Shown: positions 56,254 through 64,000 of the stretch, in pieces
How the letters are laid out: each line of letters begins with the position of its first letter
Numbering within the stretch: the first letter of the stretch is position 1
DNA from: Halobacillus shinanisalinarum
GTDB lineage: Bacteria; Bacillota; Bacilli; Bacillales; Halobacillaceae
Assembly: GCF_022919835.1 (NCBI RefSeq)
Contig: NZ_CP095074.1
Location: 2,957,501-3,021,500, forward strand
Reading direction: 5' to 3'
DNA length: 64,000 bases
Translations under genes and position numbers: made by a program
Notes under the pieces: model-generated
Database searches by the model: none
Told to the model about the DNA's origin: nothing
What the model saw: only the letters and a program-made list of their open reading frames with translations

Positions 56254-57923
56254 ATGACTAGTCAAATAGAGTTTACTGTGTCAGATGCGCTAGTGAAAGA
56301 ACTTTTACAGTCGGGGGTCGAAGTAGTTTATGGCATTGTCAGTATCCATAACATGCCGATATATGATGCGATCTTGCGGGATGGGAATATCCGCTTAGTT
56401 ACAGCCCGTGGAGAAAGCGGTGCGGTCAATATGGCAGATGCATATGCACGCGCTACTGGTAAGCTGGGAGTCGTCATGACAAGTACGGGTGCCGGAGCCG
56501 GAAATGCAGCAGGTTCCCTAACAGAAACCTGGAATTCCGGTACTCCGCTTCTCCATATTACCGGAGAAGCCGATTCTCATTATATAGGGACGGATCAGCG
56601 TTATATTCATGAGTGCAAAGATCAATTGAAAATGATGGACGGTGCAAATAAACATGCCTATTTGTTAAAGCGGCCGAAACAAATCACACCGTTTCTCCGC
56701 AAAGCGATTAAAGAAGCACGCACTACTCCGACAGGACCTGTAACGGTTTCCATTCCTACTAATTTCCAAACTGAAGTGATCCCGTATAACCAATTGGTGG
56801 AAGCAAGAACAGGCGAAGCAGAAAGTAGTGTAGAGATTCCAGATGATGTGGTGAAAAAAATCCAGGAAGCGAAAAGGCCTGTCATCTGGGCAGGAAAAGG
56901 AGTCATCGCTTCGGGGCTTCCGAGGAGCTCAAACAGTTAGTGGACTTGATTCAGCCGGCCGTCATCACCAGTGAATCAGGCAAAGGCTCCATTCCTGAAA
57001 ATCATCCATTATGTATCGGTAATTTTGCAGCTACCCCTCAAGTCGAGGATCTATTGAGGAAGTCAGATTTACTCATTAGCATCGGGGTCCGCTTTCGAGG
57101 CGAGGAAACATACGATTGGACGCTGCCGACGCCTGAAAATCATATCAATATAGATGCGGATCCGCATGCATTTAACCGTAATTTTGATACGCTATACGGG
57201 TTGGTTGGGGATGCTAGGGCAATTTTACAAAAGCTGAACAACTTCTTGTCTGATAAGAATATTTCTCCAGATCCGGCATATGTGGATGAAGTGGAGTCCG
57301 TACGTAAAAAAGTCCGGGATGACCTTCGCAGCAACATCGGTCCATATTGTGAAATCGCTGATGCTATGCGTGAGCTCATGCCGGCGGATACCATTCTGGT
57401 AAGGGATGTGACGATACCGAGCTACACGTGGGGAAATAAACTGATCGATATTTACGAACCCAATACCTCCATTTATGCGACCGGGGGAGGAATCGGTCAA
57501 GGCTTGCCGATGGCTATCGGGGCGCAGATCGGCCAGGAAGAGAACCCTGTAGTTCTGATCGCTGGTGACGGGGGATTCATGGTGAACGCCGGTGAGATGA
57601 TTACCGCTATCCAGGAGGATGCACCTATCACGGTTGTTTTATTCGATGATGGCGGCTACGGCATTTTAAGATACTTACAAGAAGCCGCTTATGGCAGACG
57701 CACGTCCGTTGATTTGAAAAATCCCGATTTCGTTATGATGGCAAAGTCTATGGGGTTTGAAACTGAAAGGGCAAGCTCTGTGGATGAGTTCAAACAATGT
57801 TTGGAAACGGCTCTAGCAAGCCGAAAGCCATCTATGGTTGTAGTTGATGTGGATGCTTTAGAACCGATGAATTATGAGGAATCCGACGAATATATTGATT
57901 CATTCCGCCCTAAGAAGTCCTAA
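56254..57923 (+). CDS. Thiamine-diphosphate-dependent enzyme (2-oxo-acid decarboxylase/acetolactate synthase-like), with an apparent one-base frameshift
   Basis: The frame breaks at the GGGG run 56913-56916. Restoring one G joins GVIASGASEELKQLVDLI and gives 556 residues. The PYR domain has the catalytic Glu in TARGESGAVNMADAYARATG, the central domain ESGKGSIPENHPLCIG, and the PP domain the ThDP/Mg motif GDGGFMVNAGEMITAI ... FDDGGYGILRYLQEA. The family includes acetolactate synthase, benzoylformate, phenylpyruvate and indolepyruvate decarboxylases. With a dehydrogenase before it and an aldehyde dehydrogenase after it, a 2-oxo-acid decarboxylase role fits (inference). TTGGGAGG precedes the ATG. 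Confidence 0.85.
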
Positions 57924-58074
57924 TTACGCGGAACACGCTCGATTTTTTAAAAAGATGATTACATGAACATCGAAGTCAGCTGGAAATAGTAAATTAATTG
58001 GATTGTAATGAATAGGGAAGCTGGCTTCGAAAACTCGCAATACCTAGCTGTGAAACTGGGGAGGAACCAATATT

Positions 58075-59553
58075 ATGTCAAAAAAATTGAACATGTATAT
58101 GAACGGCGATTGGGTAGAATCAAGCAGCAACGAGACATTCGATATTATTAACCCTGCCACACAGGAAGTCATTGCCATAGCACCAAAAGCTACCAAAGAA
58201 GAAACAGAAGAAGCAATAAAAGCAGCAAAGCGTACTTTTGAAAGCGGCGTATGGTCCTATTTACCGCCGCAAGAGAGAGCAAGAGTTCTCCTGCAAATTG
58301 CGGAAAAAATGGAAGAGCATTTAAACGAGCTTGCTGAACTGGAAGTGCAAAATAACGGAAAAACTAAACGAGAAGCCGAGTCTGATGCTCAAGAAGCAAT
58401 CAATAGTTTCCGTTATTATGCGGGACTGCTGAACATGCCGGACGGCCAAACATATGAATATTCTGATGATATGCAAACACTGATCGTTAAGGAACCTATA
58501 GGAACAGCCGGGTTGATCGTACCCTGGAACTTTCCGTTATTAATGAGTGTATGGAAGATTGCACCTGCACTCGCCGCAGGAAATTCAATTATCTTGAAGC
58601 CGGCTGAAATCACTCCTATAACAGCGGTAAAACTATTTGAGCTTATAGATGAAACCGATTTGCCGAAAGGAGCAGCCAACCTGTTGCTGGGCTCAGGCTC
58701 GGTCGTTGGCCAAACAATAGCAGAGAGTGAAGACGTGGATATCGTTTCTTTCACCGGCAGTACAGGGGTTGGGCGCCATATTATGACAGCTGCAACAGGC
58801 AACATGAAAAAAGTCTCACTAGAGCTGGGAGGGAAATCTCCGAACATCATCTTTGACGATGCCGATCTAGAAACAGCGGTTGATTATGCTTTATATGGCA
58901 TTTTTTTAGGCGCGGGGCAAGTTTGTTCTTCAGGAAGCAGAATCCTTGTTCAAGAAGGAATCTACGATAAGTTTGTGGAAAGATATGTTGAAAGGGCAAA
59001 GGCAATCAAAGTTGGTCCCGGGAACGACGAAAAAGCAGAAATGGGGGCGATCGTCAGCCGAAAGCATCTTGAAAGCATACTAGAATACGTGAAAATCGGA
59101 ATAGAGGAAGGGGCAAATCTTGCACTTGGCGGCAGCCAAATTAAATGGGGCGAGCTGGAAAAAGGCTTCTTCCTAGAACCCACCATTTTCATAGACGTTA
59201 CCAACTGCATGCGAATCGTACGAGAGGAAATATTCGGCCCAGTAGTAACTGTACAAAAGTTCAAAGACGAAGATGACGCGATCAAGGACGCCAATGATAC
59301 TGACTTTGGCTTGGCTGGTGCTGTATTTTCCAATGATCAAAATAAAGCCTTGCGCGTTATTAAAAGAGTGCGTGCCGGCATCACATGGGTGAATGCCTAT
59401 CACCTGACAAACGTGCAAGCGCCGTGGGGTGGTTACAAACAAAGCGGTATCGGCAGAAGCTTGGGCACATACGGCTTGGACGAATATCAAGAAACGAAAC
59501 AAATAAATATGAATTTGGCACCAAAACCCCTTCATTGGTTTGAAGAAGGGTAA
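58075..59553 (+). CDS. Aldehyde dehydrogenase (betaine-aldehyde dehydrogenase-like)
   Basis: A 492-residue NAD(P)-dependent enzyme. Motifs are PIGTAGLIVPWNFPLLMSVW, SFTGSTGVGRHIM, the catalytic Glu in VSLELGGKSPNIIFDDADLE and the catalytic Cys in GIFLGAGQVCSSGSRIL. Its C-terminal WGGYKQSGIGRSLGTYGLDE and LHWFEEG closely recall GbsA of B. subtilis. It oxidises the aldehyde made by the preceding ThDP enzyme or by the Rieske oxygenase. Last gene of the sigma-54 cluster. CTGGGGAGG precedes the ATG and a terminator follows. Confidence 0.92.
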   Translation: MSKKLNMYMNGDWVESSSNETFDIINPATQEVIAIAPKATKEETEEAIKAAKRTFESGVWSYLPPQERARVLLQIAEKMEEHLNELAELEVQNNGKTKREAESDAQEAINSFRYYAGLLNMPDGQTYEYSDDMQTLIVKEPIGTAGLIVPWNFPLLMSVWKIAPALAAGNSIILKPAEITPITAVKLFELIDETDLPKGAANLLLGSGSVVGQTIAESEDVDIVSFTGSTGVGRHIMTAATGNMKKVSLELGGKSPNIIFDDADLETAVDYALYGIFLGAGQVCSSGSRILVQEGIYDKFVERYVERAKAIKVGPGNDEKAEMGAIVSRKHLESILEYVKIGIEEGANLALGGSQIKWGELEKGFFLEPTIFIDVTNCMRIVREEIFGPVVTVQKFKDEDDAIKDANDTDFGLAGAVFSNDQNKALRVIKRVRAGITWVNAYHLTNVQAPWGGYKQSGIGRSLGTYGLDEYQETKQINMNLAPKPLHWFEEG

Positions 59554-59571
59554 ACAAGTGCAGATGAACAT

Positions 59572-59597
59572 CCGGCCACTGGTTGGCCGGTTTTTTT
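59572..59597 (+). terminator. Terminator of the sigma-54 catabolic cluster
   Basis: CCGGCCA-CTGGT-TGGCCGG followed by seven Ts, 19 nt past the aldehyde dehydrogenase stop. Confidence 0.93.
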
Positions 59598-59709
59598 AAG
59601 GTTTTAAAAATTTGGAAAGCCCACCTTCAGGGAGAAAGACTATAATAACTAAGATAGCAAGAATTCAAGCCCCTCCTATATCCCTCAATAAAGGGATAAA
59701 AAAATTGTA

Positions 59710-59739
59710 TTGACTTTTATCATACACGATTGATATAAT
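59710..59739 (+). promoter_or_regulatory. Sigma-A promoter of the DUF3870-lhgO leader
   Basis: TTGACT (59710-59715), an 18-nt spacer, TATAAT (59734-59739). Transcription would run through a 190-nt leader into the hairpin at 59890. Confidence 0.65.
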
Positions 59740-59889
59740 AAATTTGCGTAATATTCTAAAAATTACCTATCTTACTTCTGGTTAGGCATCCCCTTTCCAG
59801 ATCAGTGAAGAAAGGCATTATTTCAAAATAAAACTGTCAAATCTAGTAGACTCTATTGAGAGACAATAGAGCGATATCCTAGATAAAAA

Positions 59890-59941
59890 GCCAGTTAAGC
59901 ACACATGGACATAAACCCATGTGTGCTTAACTGGCATTTTA
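59890..59941 (+). terminator. Leader terminator L1 upstream of DUF3870-lhgO
   Basis: A perfect 19-bp stem (59890-59908 with 59917-59935) and T-rich tail. A second hairpin (CTCTATTG/CAATAGAG flanked by ATCTAG/CTAGAT) lies just before it, so the leader can fold extensively. Confidence 0.75.
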
Positions 59942-59986
59942 TTTTTGCAAATAAAGAAATAACAAAAGCAATTAAGGAGGGTTTTC

Positions 59987-60049
59987 ATGAGAACACAAAT
60001 TTATAAGTACTCTTTAACAAGATGTAGACATCATGGAAGAGTTACCTAA
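59987..60049 (+). CDS. 20-codon ORF with a strong ribosome site
   Basis: MRTQIYKYSLTRCRHHGRVT, stop. AAGGAGGG lies 9 nt upstream, stronger than for most genes here. It may be a leader peptide, or the stump of a broken gene: one base lost near 60015 would continue it as QDVDIMEELPNQS. Confidence 0.35.
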   Translation: MRTQIYKYSLTRCRHHGRVT

Positions 60050-60109
60050 TCAGAGTTAATGTGGAGTTTTAAAAGAGGTTTTTATACTAAATCGATAAGG
60101 AGACTAATT

Positions 60110-60451
60110 ATGCATAATGGAAATATTATCTTTATTGCCGGCCATGCTCGACTCCCGGAGGGGATGGCTGCACAGAGTATGTTTCACACATTAACAGTTA
60201 CAGCAGAATTAGACCGTCAATACGGAGTGATTTTACAATGTTCATGCACACTGGTCACCGAGCATGGGCGAGATTTTATTCATCACCTCTTACAAGGCTA
60301 CAGTTTACTTAACGGTGTTCAGGATCCGGTCAACGCGATTGAGCAAAATTATTTTGGTAAAGCTAAAAAAGCAATTATTGTAGCCTTAAAAGATTTATAC
60401 ACCCAATATGAGGTTGTAAGAAAAGAACGCACACATGGAGTGAAGGTCTAA
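60110..60451 (+). CDS. DUF3870 domain protein
   Basis: 113 residues, MHNGNIIFIAGHARLPEGMA at the start, with a cysteine pair in LQCSCTLVTEHGRDFIHHLL and ending YEVVRKERTHGVKV. The pattern fits DUF3870, a small family I know only by name. It often lies beside catabolic operons. AAGGAG precedes the ATG at 60110. A longer in-frame reading from 60059 lacks one. Its stop overlaps the lhgO ATG (TAATG), so the two are coupled. Confidence 0.7.
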   Translation: MHNGNIIFIAGHARLPEGMAAQSMFHTLTVTAELDRQYGVILQCSCTLVTEHGRDFIHHLLQGYSLLNGVQDPVNAIEQNYFGKAKKAIIVALKDLYTQYEVVRKERTHGVKV

Positions 60452-61649
60452 TGTATGATTACGTGATCGTCGGGGCAGGAATCGTAGGTCTAGCCGTCGC
60501 TTATTCGATTCAAAAACACCGTCCGGAAGCATCCATCGCAATTTTAGATAAAGAAAAACAGGTAGCCACCCATCAAACAGGACATAATAGCGGGGTGATT
60601 CATTCTGGTATTTACTATAAGCCCGGGAGTTACAAAGCCCGATTTGCCAAAGCCGGTAATGAGTCAATGATTACGTTTTGCGAAGAGCACGGCATCGCCT
60701 ATGATCAGTGTGGCAAGGTAATCGTAGCAACCAGGGAAGAACAACTGCCTGCTTTACAAAAATTATATGAACGTGGACAGGATAACGGATTAACGGTTCA
60801 TTGGTTAGAGCAGGAGGCTCTTTTACAACGGGAACCGTACGTGAAGGGGCTGCAGCTATAGAAGTACCGTCTACAGGTATTGTGGATTACAAAGGAGTGA
60901 GTGAAACACTTGCACTTCTGATCAAAGAAAAAGGAGCCGATCTTTATTTAAATGCAGAGGTCAAGCGTATTGATGAACAAGATGTGGTAACGATCGAGAC
61001 CAGTCAGCAAACGATACGCGGGAAAAAGATGATCAACTGTGCAGGATTGCATAGTGATCGGATTGCTGAGCTGACTGGTTATCATTTGGATATGCAAATT
61101 GTACCTTTCCGAGGAGAATACTATCAGCTAAAAGAAGCTTCTAAACATCTTGTACAAGACCTCATATATCCTGTTCCAAATCCGGATTTTCCGTTTTTAG
61201 GTGTTCATTTCACTCGTATGATTGATGGCAGTGTAGAGGCTGGACCAAACGCTGTTCTCGGATTTAAGCGAGAAGGTTACACAAAAAAGGATTGGAGCAT
61301 AAAAGACTTATCCCAGGTACTTGGCTCCTCAGGGTTTTGGCGATTGGCTTCTTCTTATATGAAGGAGGGAATGGGGGAGATGAAACGTTCCTTTAGTAAA
61401 AAAGCATTTGTCAGGGGATTACAAGAATTGATCCCATCTCTTACCGAGGACGATGTTGAACCAGCACCTGCAGGAGTGCGAGCTCAGGCCATGCGTTCAG
61501 ATGGTACCTTGGTCGATGACTTTTATATCATTGCAGGGAAACGCAGTTTTCATGTGTGCAATGCTCCTTCTCCAGCAGCAACTAGTGCTTTGCAAATTGG
61601 AGAAGAAGTGTTTCGCAAAATGGAAGAAAAAAACTCCTATGCAATTTAA
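60451..61649 (+). CDS. lhgO: L-2-hydroxyglutarate oxidase, with an apparent one-base frameshift
   Basis: The frame breaks at the GGGG run 60846-60849. Adding one G joins QREPYVKG to AAAIEVPSTGIVDYKGVSE and gives 399 residues, the normal LhgO length. The FAD loop is MYDYVIVGAGIVGLAVAYSI, with HNSGVIHSGIYYKPGS and the C-terminal APAGVRAQAMRSDGTLVDDF typical of LhgO (YgaF). It oxidises L-2-hydroxyglutarate to 2-oxoglutarate, passing electrons to the membrane quinone pool. It follows DUF3870 with overlap and precedes csiD, the enzyme that makes its substrate. Confidence 0.9.
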
Positions 61650-61658
61650 GAAAATATT

Positions 61659-61687
61659 TTGACAATTATATATTTATTTTGTATAGT
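61659..61687 (+). promoter_or_regulatory. Sigma-A promoter of csiD
   Basis: TTGACA (61659-61664), a 17-nt spacer, TATAGT (61682-61687), right after lhgO. A leader of about 225 nt follows before the csiD start. Confidence 0.78.
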
Positions 61688-61831
61688 AAAGATAACGCTT
61701 ACCTCGTTAGGGAGTTTATCCTTTTCATTTCGTAAGCGCACGAATTATCATGATCATATAATTCTACAACTATAATGCTGTTTAATAGGACGTGGCCTTT
61801 CTTGATCAAAGGAAGCCGTACCGTCTGTTAG

Positions 61832-61880
61832 AGCCAGCCTTTCTTACCATTAAAATTGGTAGGTTAAGGCTGGCTTTTTG
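61832..61880 (+). terminator. Leader terminator L2 upstream of csiD
   Basis: AGCCAGCCTT pairs with AAGGCTGGCT with further inner pairing, then TTTTTG. It lies between the csiD promoter and gene, so transcription must read through it. An upstream hairpin (GGACG ... GGC ... GCC ... CGTCT) could be the alternative fold. Confidence 0.78.
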
Positions 61881-61919
61881 TATGAAATTTGAAAAACCAT
61901 TAATTTAGGAGGAATGAAC

Positions 61920-62852
61920 ATGAGTATTACGGAAAAAGAAGTACTCGACTTTACTCAAAAAACGAAGCATTACAAAATCGCTATTCATCCCCAAAGTGAT
62001 CGAATGTATCATATTACGATTGAAAAGACGGCATTTGAAGCCTTTTTTGAAAAAATAAAAAATATCGGGGTACAAGAGCTCGAATATATTCCATATACGC
62101 GATTTATTGTATCAAATGCATTGCAGGAAACACTCGGCGAAGCCTTCACAAAAACAGTGCAAAGTATTTTACAAGATCGTCAAACGGGTGGTTTTACCAT
62201 TGGACTCGATGAAGACATAACAGACACGGATCAATATGTTCTGTTCTCCACTGCATTAACGCATTTGATTGGAGAATGCAACTTTGATGCAATGTCAGGG
62301 AAATACTACGCCCGGTTCAAGGTAAAACATACTGATGAAAGTGATTCATACCTTCGTCAGGCATACCGATTGTTTACTTTTCACACGGACGGAACATTCG
62401 TTGACGAATCAACTGACTGGCTCTTAATGATGAAAATGCAAGAAAGAAACGCCGTGGGTGGAGAATCCCGATTGTTGCATTTAGATGATTGGGAGGAATT
62501 AGACAAGTTTTATAATCACCCTTTTGCCAGCAAAGAGATTACGTATAAAGCACCGGCAAGTAAAAACGTGAATCAGGATGTTAAAAGGAAAACCTTCTTT
62601 CATCACAATAACGAACCATGTATTTGTTTCATCGATCAATTTGCCAATCCAGCTTCGATTGAGGAAGCTAAGTATTTGCGTGATTTATCTAACTCGATGG
62701 AAGAAGATAAACATGTAGTAGAATTAGATCTTCCTGTAGGTCACCTTGTAATGGTAAATAACTTATTTTGGTTGCACGGCAGAGCAGCGTTTGAAAAAAA
62801 TGAGGAGCTTGACCGTGAACTCCTTCGACAACGGGGAAGGTTTAAACAGTAA
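61920..62852 (+). CDS. glaH: Glutarate 2-hydroxylase CsiD/GlaH (Fe(II)/2-oxoglutarate dioxygenase)
   Basis: A 310-residue member of the CsiD family. The iron ligands are in FTFHTDGTFVDESTDWLLMM (H-x-D/E, near residue 155) and the distal His in NNLFWLHGRAAFEKNEEL near residue 290, where the Arg of GRAAF binds 2-oxoglutarate. The N-terminus (VQELEYIPYTRFIVSNALQE) matches the family. It hydroxylates glutarate to L-2-hydroxyglutarate, the LhgO substrate, in lysine/cadaverine degradation. ATG 61920 lies 7 nt after AGGAGG. ATG 61914 is too close. It is preceded by a promoter and a leader terminator. Confidence 0.92.
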   Translation: MSITEKEVLDFTQKTKHYKIAIHPQSDRMYHITIEKTAFEAFFEKIKNIGVQELEYIPYTRFIVSNALQETLGEAFTKTVQSILQDRQTGGFTIGLDEDITDTDQYVLFSTALTHLIGECNFDAMSGKYYARFKVKHTDESDSYLRQAYRLFTFHTDGTFVDESTDWLLMMKMQERNAVGGESRLLHLDDWEELDKFYNHPFASKEITYKAPASKNVNQDVKRKTFFHHNNEPCICFIDQFANPASIEEAKYLRDLSNSMEEDKHVVELDLPVGHLVMVNNLFWLHGRAAFEKNEELDRELLRQRGRFKQ

Positions 62853-63008
62853 GTAGTTTCCTTTTCAACTAAGAAACTTCTTTTAAATACCAATTCTTAA
62901 TAAGCTGTTTAGTTTATTTTGATTTAGGAAAGAAACCTTAAATAATAGGTTTTACTAACTGTTAAGCCTAATTGACCTATCGAAAAGATAGGGCAGTTCA
63001 TAGATCAG

Positions 63009-63066
63009 AGCCAGTTATATGTGTGGGGTTTCCCTTAAGGATTCCCCTACTATAATTGGCTTTTCT
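63009..63066 (+). terminator. Leader hairpin L3 before the partial aldehyde dehydrogenase gene
   Basis: AGCCAGTTATA pairs with TATAATTGGCT (one G-U), with an inner GGGG/CCCC hairpin and a CTTTTC tail. It starts with the same AGCCAG as L1 and L2. It may end csiD or act as an attenuator for the next gene. Confidence 0.6.
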
Positions 63067-63128
63067 CTGCAAAAAGGAAGTATCAATATTTTAGAGGGAT
63101 TAACATTGTAGCTATAACAGTTTATATA

Positions 63129-63311
63129 ATGGCAACCTTCATTGGTTTCATGTTCTTTTCAGATTTAAGCTTTAATGTCTCAACGATACTAGCTGCTATT
63201 TTTTATTATATAGCAGCTAGATTATTTAGAAGGAAATATCCTGTTATGGTGCAAGAAGAAACAGAACATATTCTAGATTTCAAATCTAATAAAGAAATTG
63301 TCCTACAATAA
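63129..63311 (+). pseudogene. Possible C-terminal remnant of a membrane transporter
   Basis: Sixty codons with two hydrophobic segments (ATFIGFMFFSDLSF, then VSTILAAIFYYIAARLF) and a basic-acidic tail FRRKYPVMVQEETEHILDFK. The frame stays open upstream (INIVAITVYI) without a start codon or ribosome site. The layout is that of the last two helices and cytoplasmic tail of an amino-acid or nucleobase permease, so a truncated transporter gene is likely. A genuine small membrane protein cannot be excluded. Confidence 0.35.
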
Positions 63312-63371
63312 GGGATCAGACAACATTTGGATCAGGTTCTGGATTAATAGAGGTAATGGGGAGGATAAAAG

Positions 63372-64000
63372 ATGAGTCATTCAAACTACATTAACGGCCA
63401 ATGGCAGGAACCTATTTCTGGCGATTATAAAAATAACGTCAGCCCTCACGACAGTCAAGAAATTGAAGAATTCCCTGTCAGTACAGAAGCAGATGTACAA
63501 AAAGCCATCAGTTCAGCAAATAAAGCTTTTCCCTCTTGGAAAAAGCTCTCCTATCAACAGAGAGGTACTTACTTACTAAAAGCAGCAGAAATTTTAGAAG
63601 AGAACACAGAAGAAATTGGACGAGATCTTACGCTCGAGGAAGGGAAAACTTTAACGGAAGGCATTGGCGAAACACGCCGTGCGATTAATATCCTTAAATA
63701 CTATGCAGGAGAAGCAATGCAGCCAATTGGCAGTGTTATCCCTTCAGCTAACTCGGAAACCACGGTTTATACCAAACGCACACCATTAGGCCCTGTGGGA
63801 TTAATTACCCCGTGGAATTTTCCTATCGCTATTCCAGCATGGAAGATGGCTCCAGCCTTAATTTACGGCAACACTGTTGTTATAAAACCAGCAGACTTAA
63901 CACCTAAGTGTGTATATCACCTTATGAATGCCTTTCATGAAGCTGGTTTGCCAGCAGGTGTTGTTAACTGTGTATTTGGACGCGGTTCTGTGGTTGGAAA
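63372..64000 (+). CDS. Aldehyde dehydrogenase, N-terminal part (runs off the window)
   Basis: At least 209 residues. [20 protein letters not shown] opens the protein, with [20 protein letters not shown] (Rossmann entry and catalytic Asn) and [16 protein letters not shown]. This resembles 2,5-dioxovalerate/succinate-semialdehyde dehydrogenases. Beside csiD and lhgO it probably oxidises glutarate or succinate semialdehyde, as gabD does in the E. coli csiD-lhgO-gabDTP operon (analogy). GGGGAGG precedes the ATG. The catalytic Cys and C-terminus lie outside the window. Confidence 0.88.
   Translation, partial: MSHSNYINGQWQEPISGDYKNNVSPHDSQEIEEFPVSTEADVQKAISSANKAFPSWKKLSYQQRGTYLLKAAEILEENTEEIGRDLTLEEGKTLTEGIGETRRAINILKYYAGEAMQPIGSVIPSANSETTVYTKRTPLGPVGLITPWNFPIAIPAWKMAPALIYGNTVVIKPADLTPKCVYHLMNAFHEAGLPAGVVNCVFGRGSVVG

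Noticed and set aside
58416..58850. 144-codon minus-strand frame opposite the aldehyde dehydrogenase
   Set aside because: Mirror of conserved aldehyde dehydrogenase codons with no ribosome site.
61688..61880. T-box or lysine riboswitch in the csiD leader
   Set aside because: I could not find the T-box motif AGGGTGGNACCGCG or the conserved lysine riboswitch core, so no named class is claimed.

Overview
The window looks like chromosome of a Gram-positive, low-GC member of the Bacillaceae. The block tsaE-tsaB-rimI-tsaD / ABC-F / moaC-rex / ydiK-ydiL / groES-groEL follows the Bacillus subtilis ydiB-groEL order, and the ribosome binding sites are strong AGGAGG types. TRAP and SSS sodium-coupled transporters and an osmolyte-type aldehyde dehydrogenase would suit a salt-tolerant genus such as Halobacillus or Thalassobacillus. 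The genus is inference.

Layout. 1-11 kb is conserved housekeeping: t6A tRNA modification, a DnaA-box cluster between tsaD and the convergent ABC-F gene, moaC, the redox repressor rex, an MFS exporter, a CPBP protease and the CIRCE-controlled groESL operon. 11-12 kb holds a sigma-factor relic. 12-26.4 kb is a xyloside/xylose regulon built from two paralogous units: XylR1-SBP1-GH31, and XylR2-SBP2-two permeases-alpha-xylosidase-xylA-xylB. It has recognisable xylO operators and a cre site. 26.4-27.6 kb is gene-poor. 27.6-34.3 kb is an IclR-controlled catabolic island: an NAD(P)-binding dehydrogenase-like protein, a divergent amidohydrolase and a TRAP transporter, with matching 13-bp palindromes in the shared promoter region. 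34.6-38 kb holds a methyltransferase and a block of uncharacterised membrane proteins.

38-46.7 kb is accessory DNA: small orphan genes, covarying hairpin repeats, a Tn554-like tnpA-tnpB-tnpC integration module, a GNAT acetyltransferase and a decayed ardC antirestriction gene. 46.7-59.6 kb is a sigma-54-controlled catabolic cluster: a PAS enhancer-binding protein, ferredoxin reductase, ferredoxin, Rieske oxygenase, DUF3311/SSS transporter, Glu/Leu/Phe-type dehydrogenase, amino-acid permease, ThDP enzyme and aldehyde dehydrogenase. It has two clear -24/-12 promoters and GAGTT-N6-AACTC palindromes. 59.6-64 kb is a glutarate/L-2-hydroxyglutarate module (DUF3870, lhgO, csiD/glaH, partial aldehyde dehydrogenase) whose genes sit behind leader regions ending in terminator hairpins.

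Nine frameshift sites in eight genes (groEL, the SSS symporter, the amino-acid dehydrogenase, the ThDP enzyme, lhgO and three small genes) are mostly explained by missing bases at G/C runs. Including essential groEL, this looks like a homopolymer base-calling artefact rather than gene death. The ardC and sigma-factor relics are, by contrast, genuinely decayed. No rRNA, tRNA or CRISPR array was seen.
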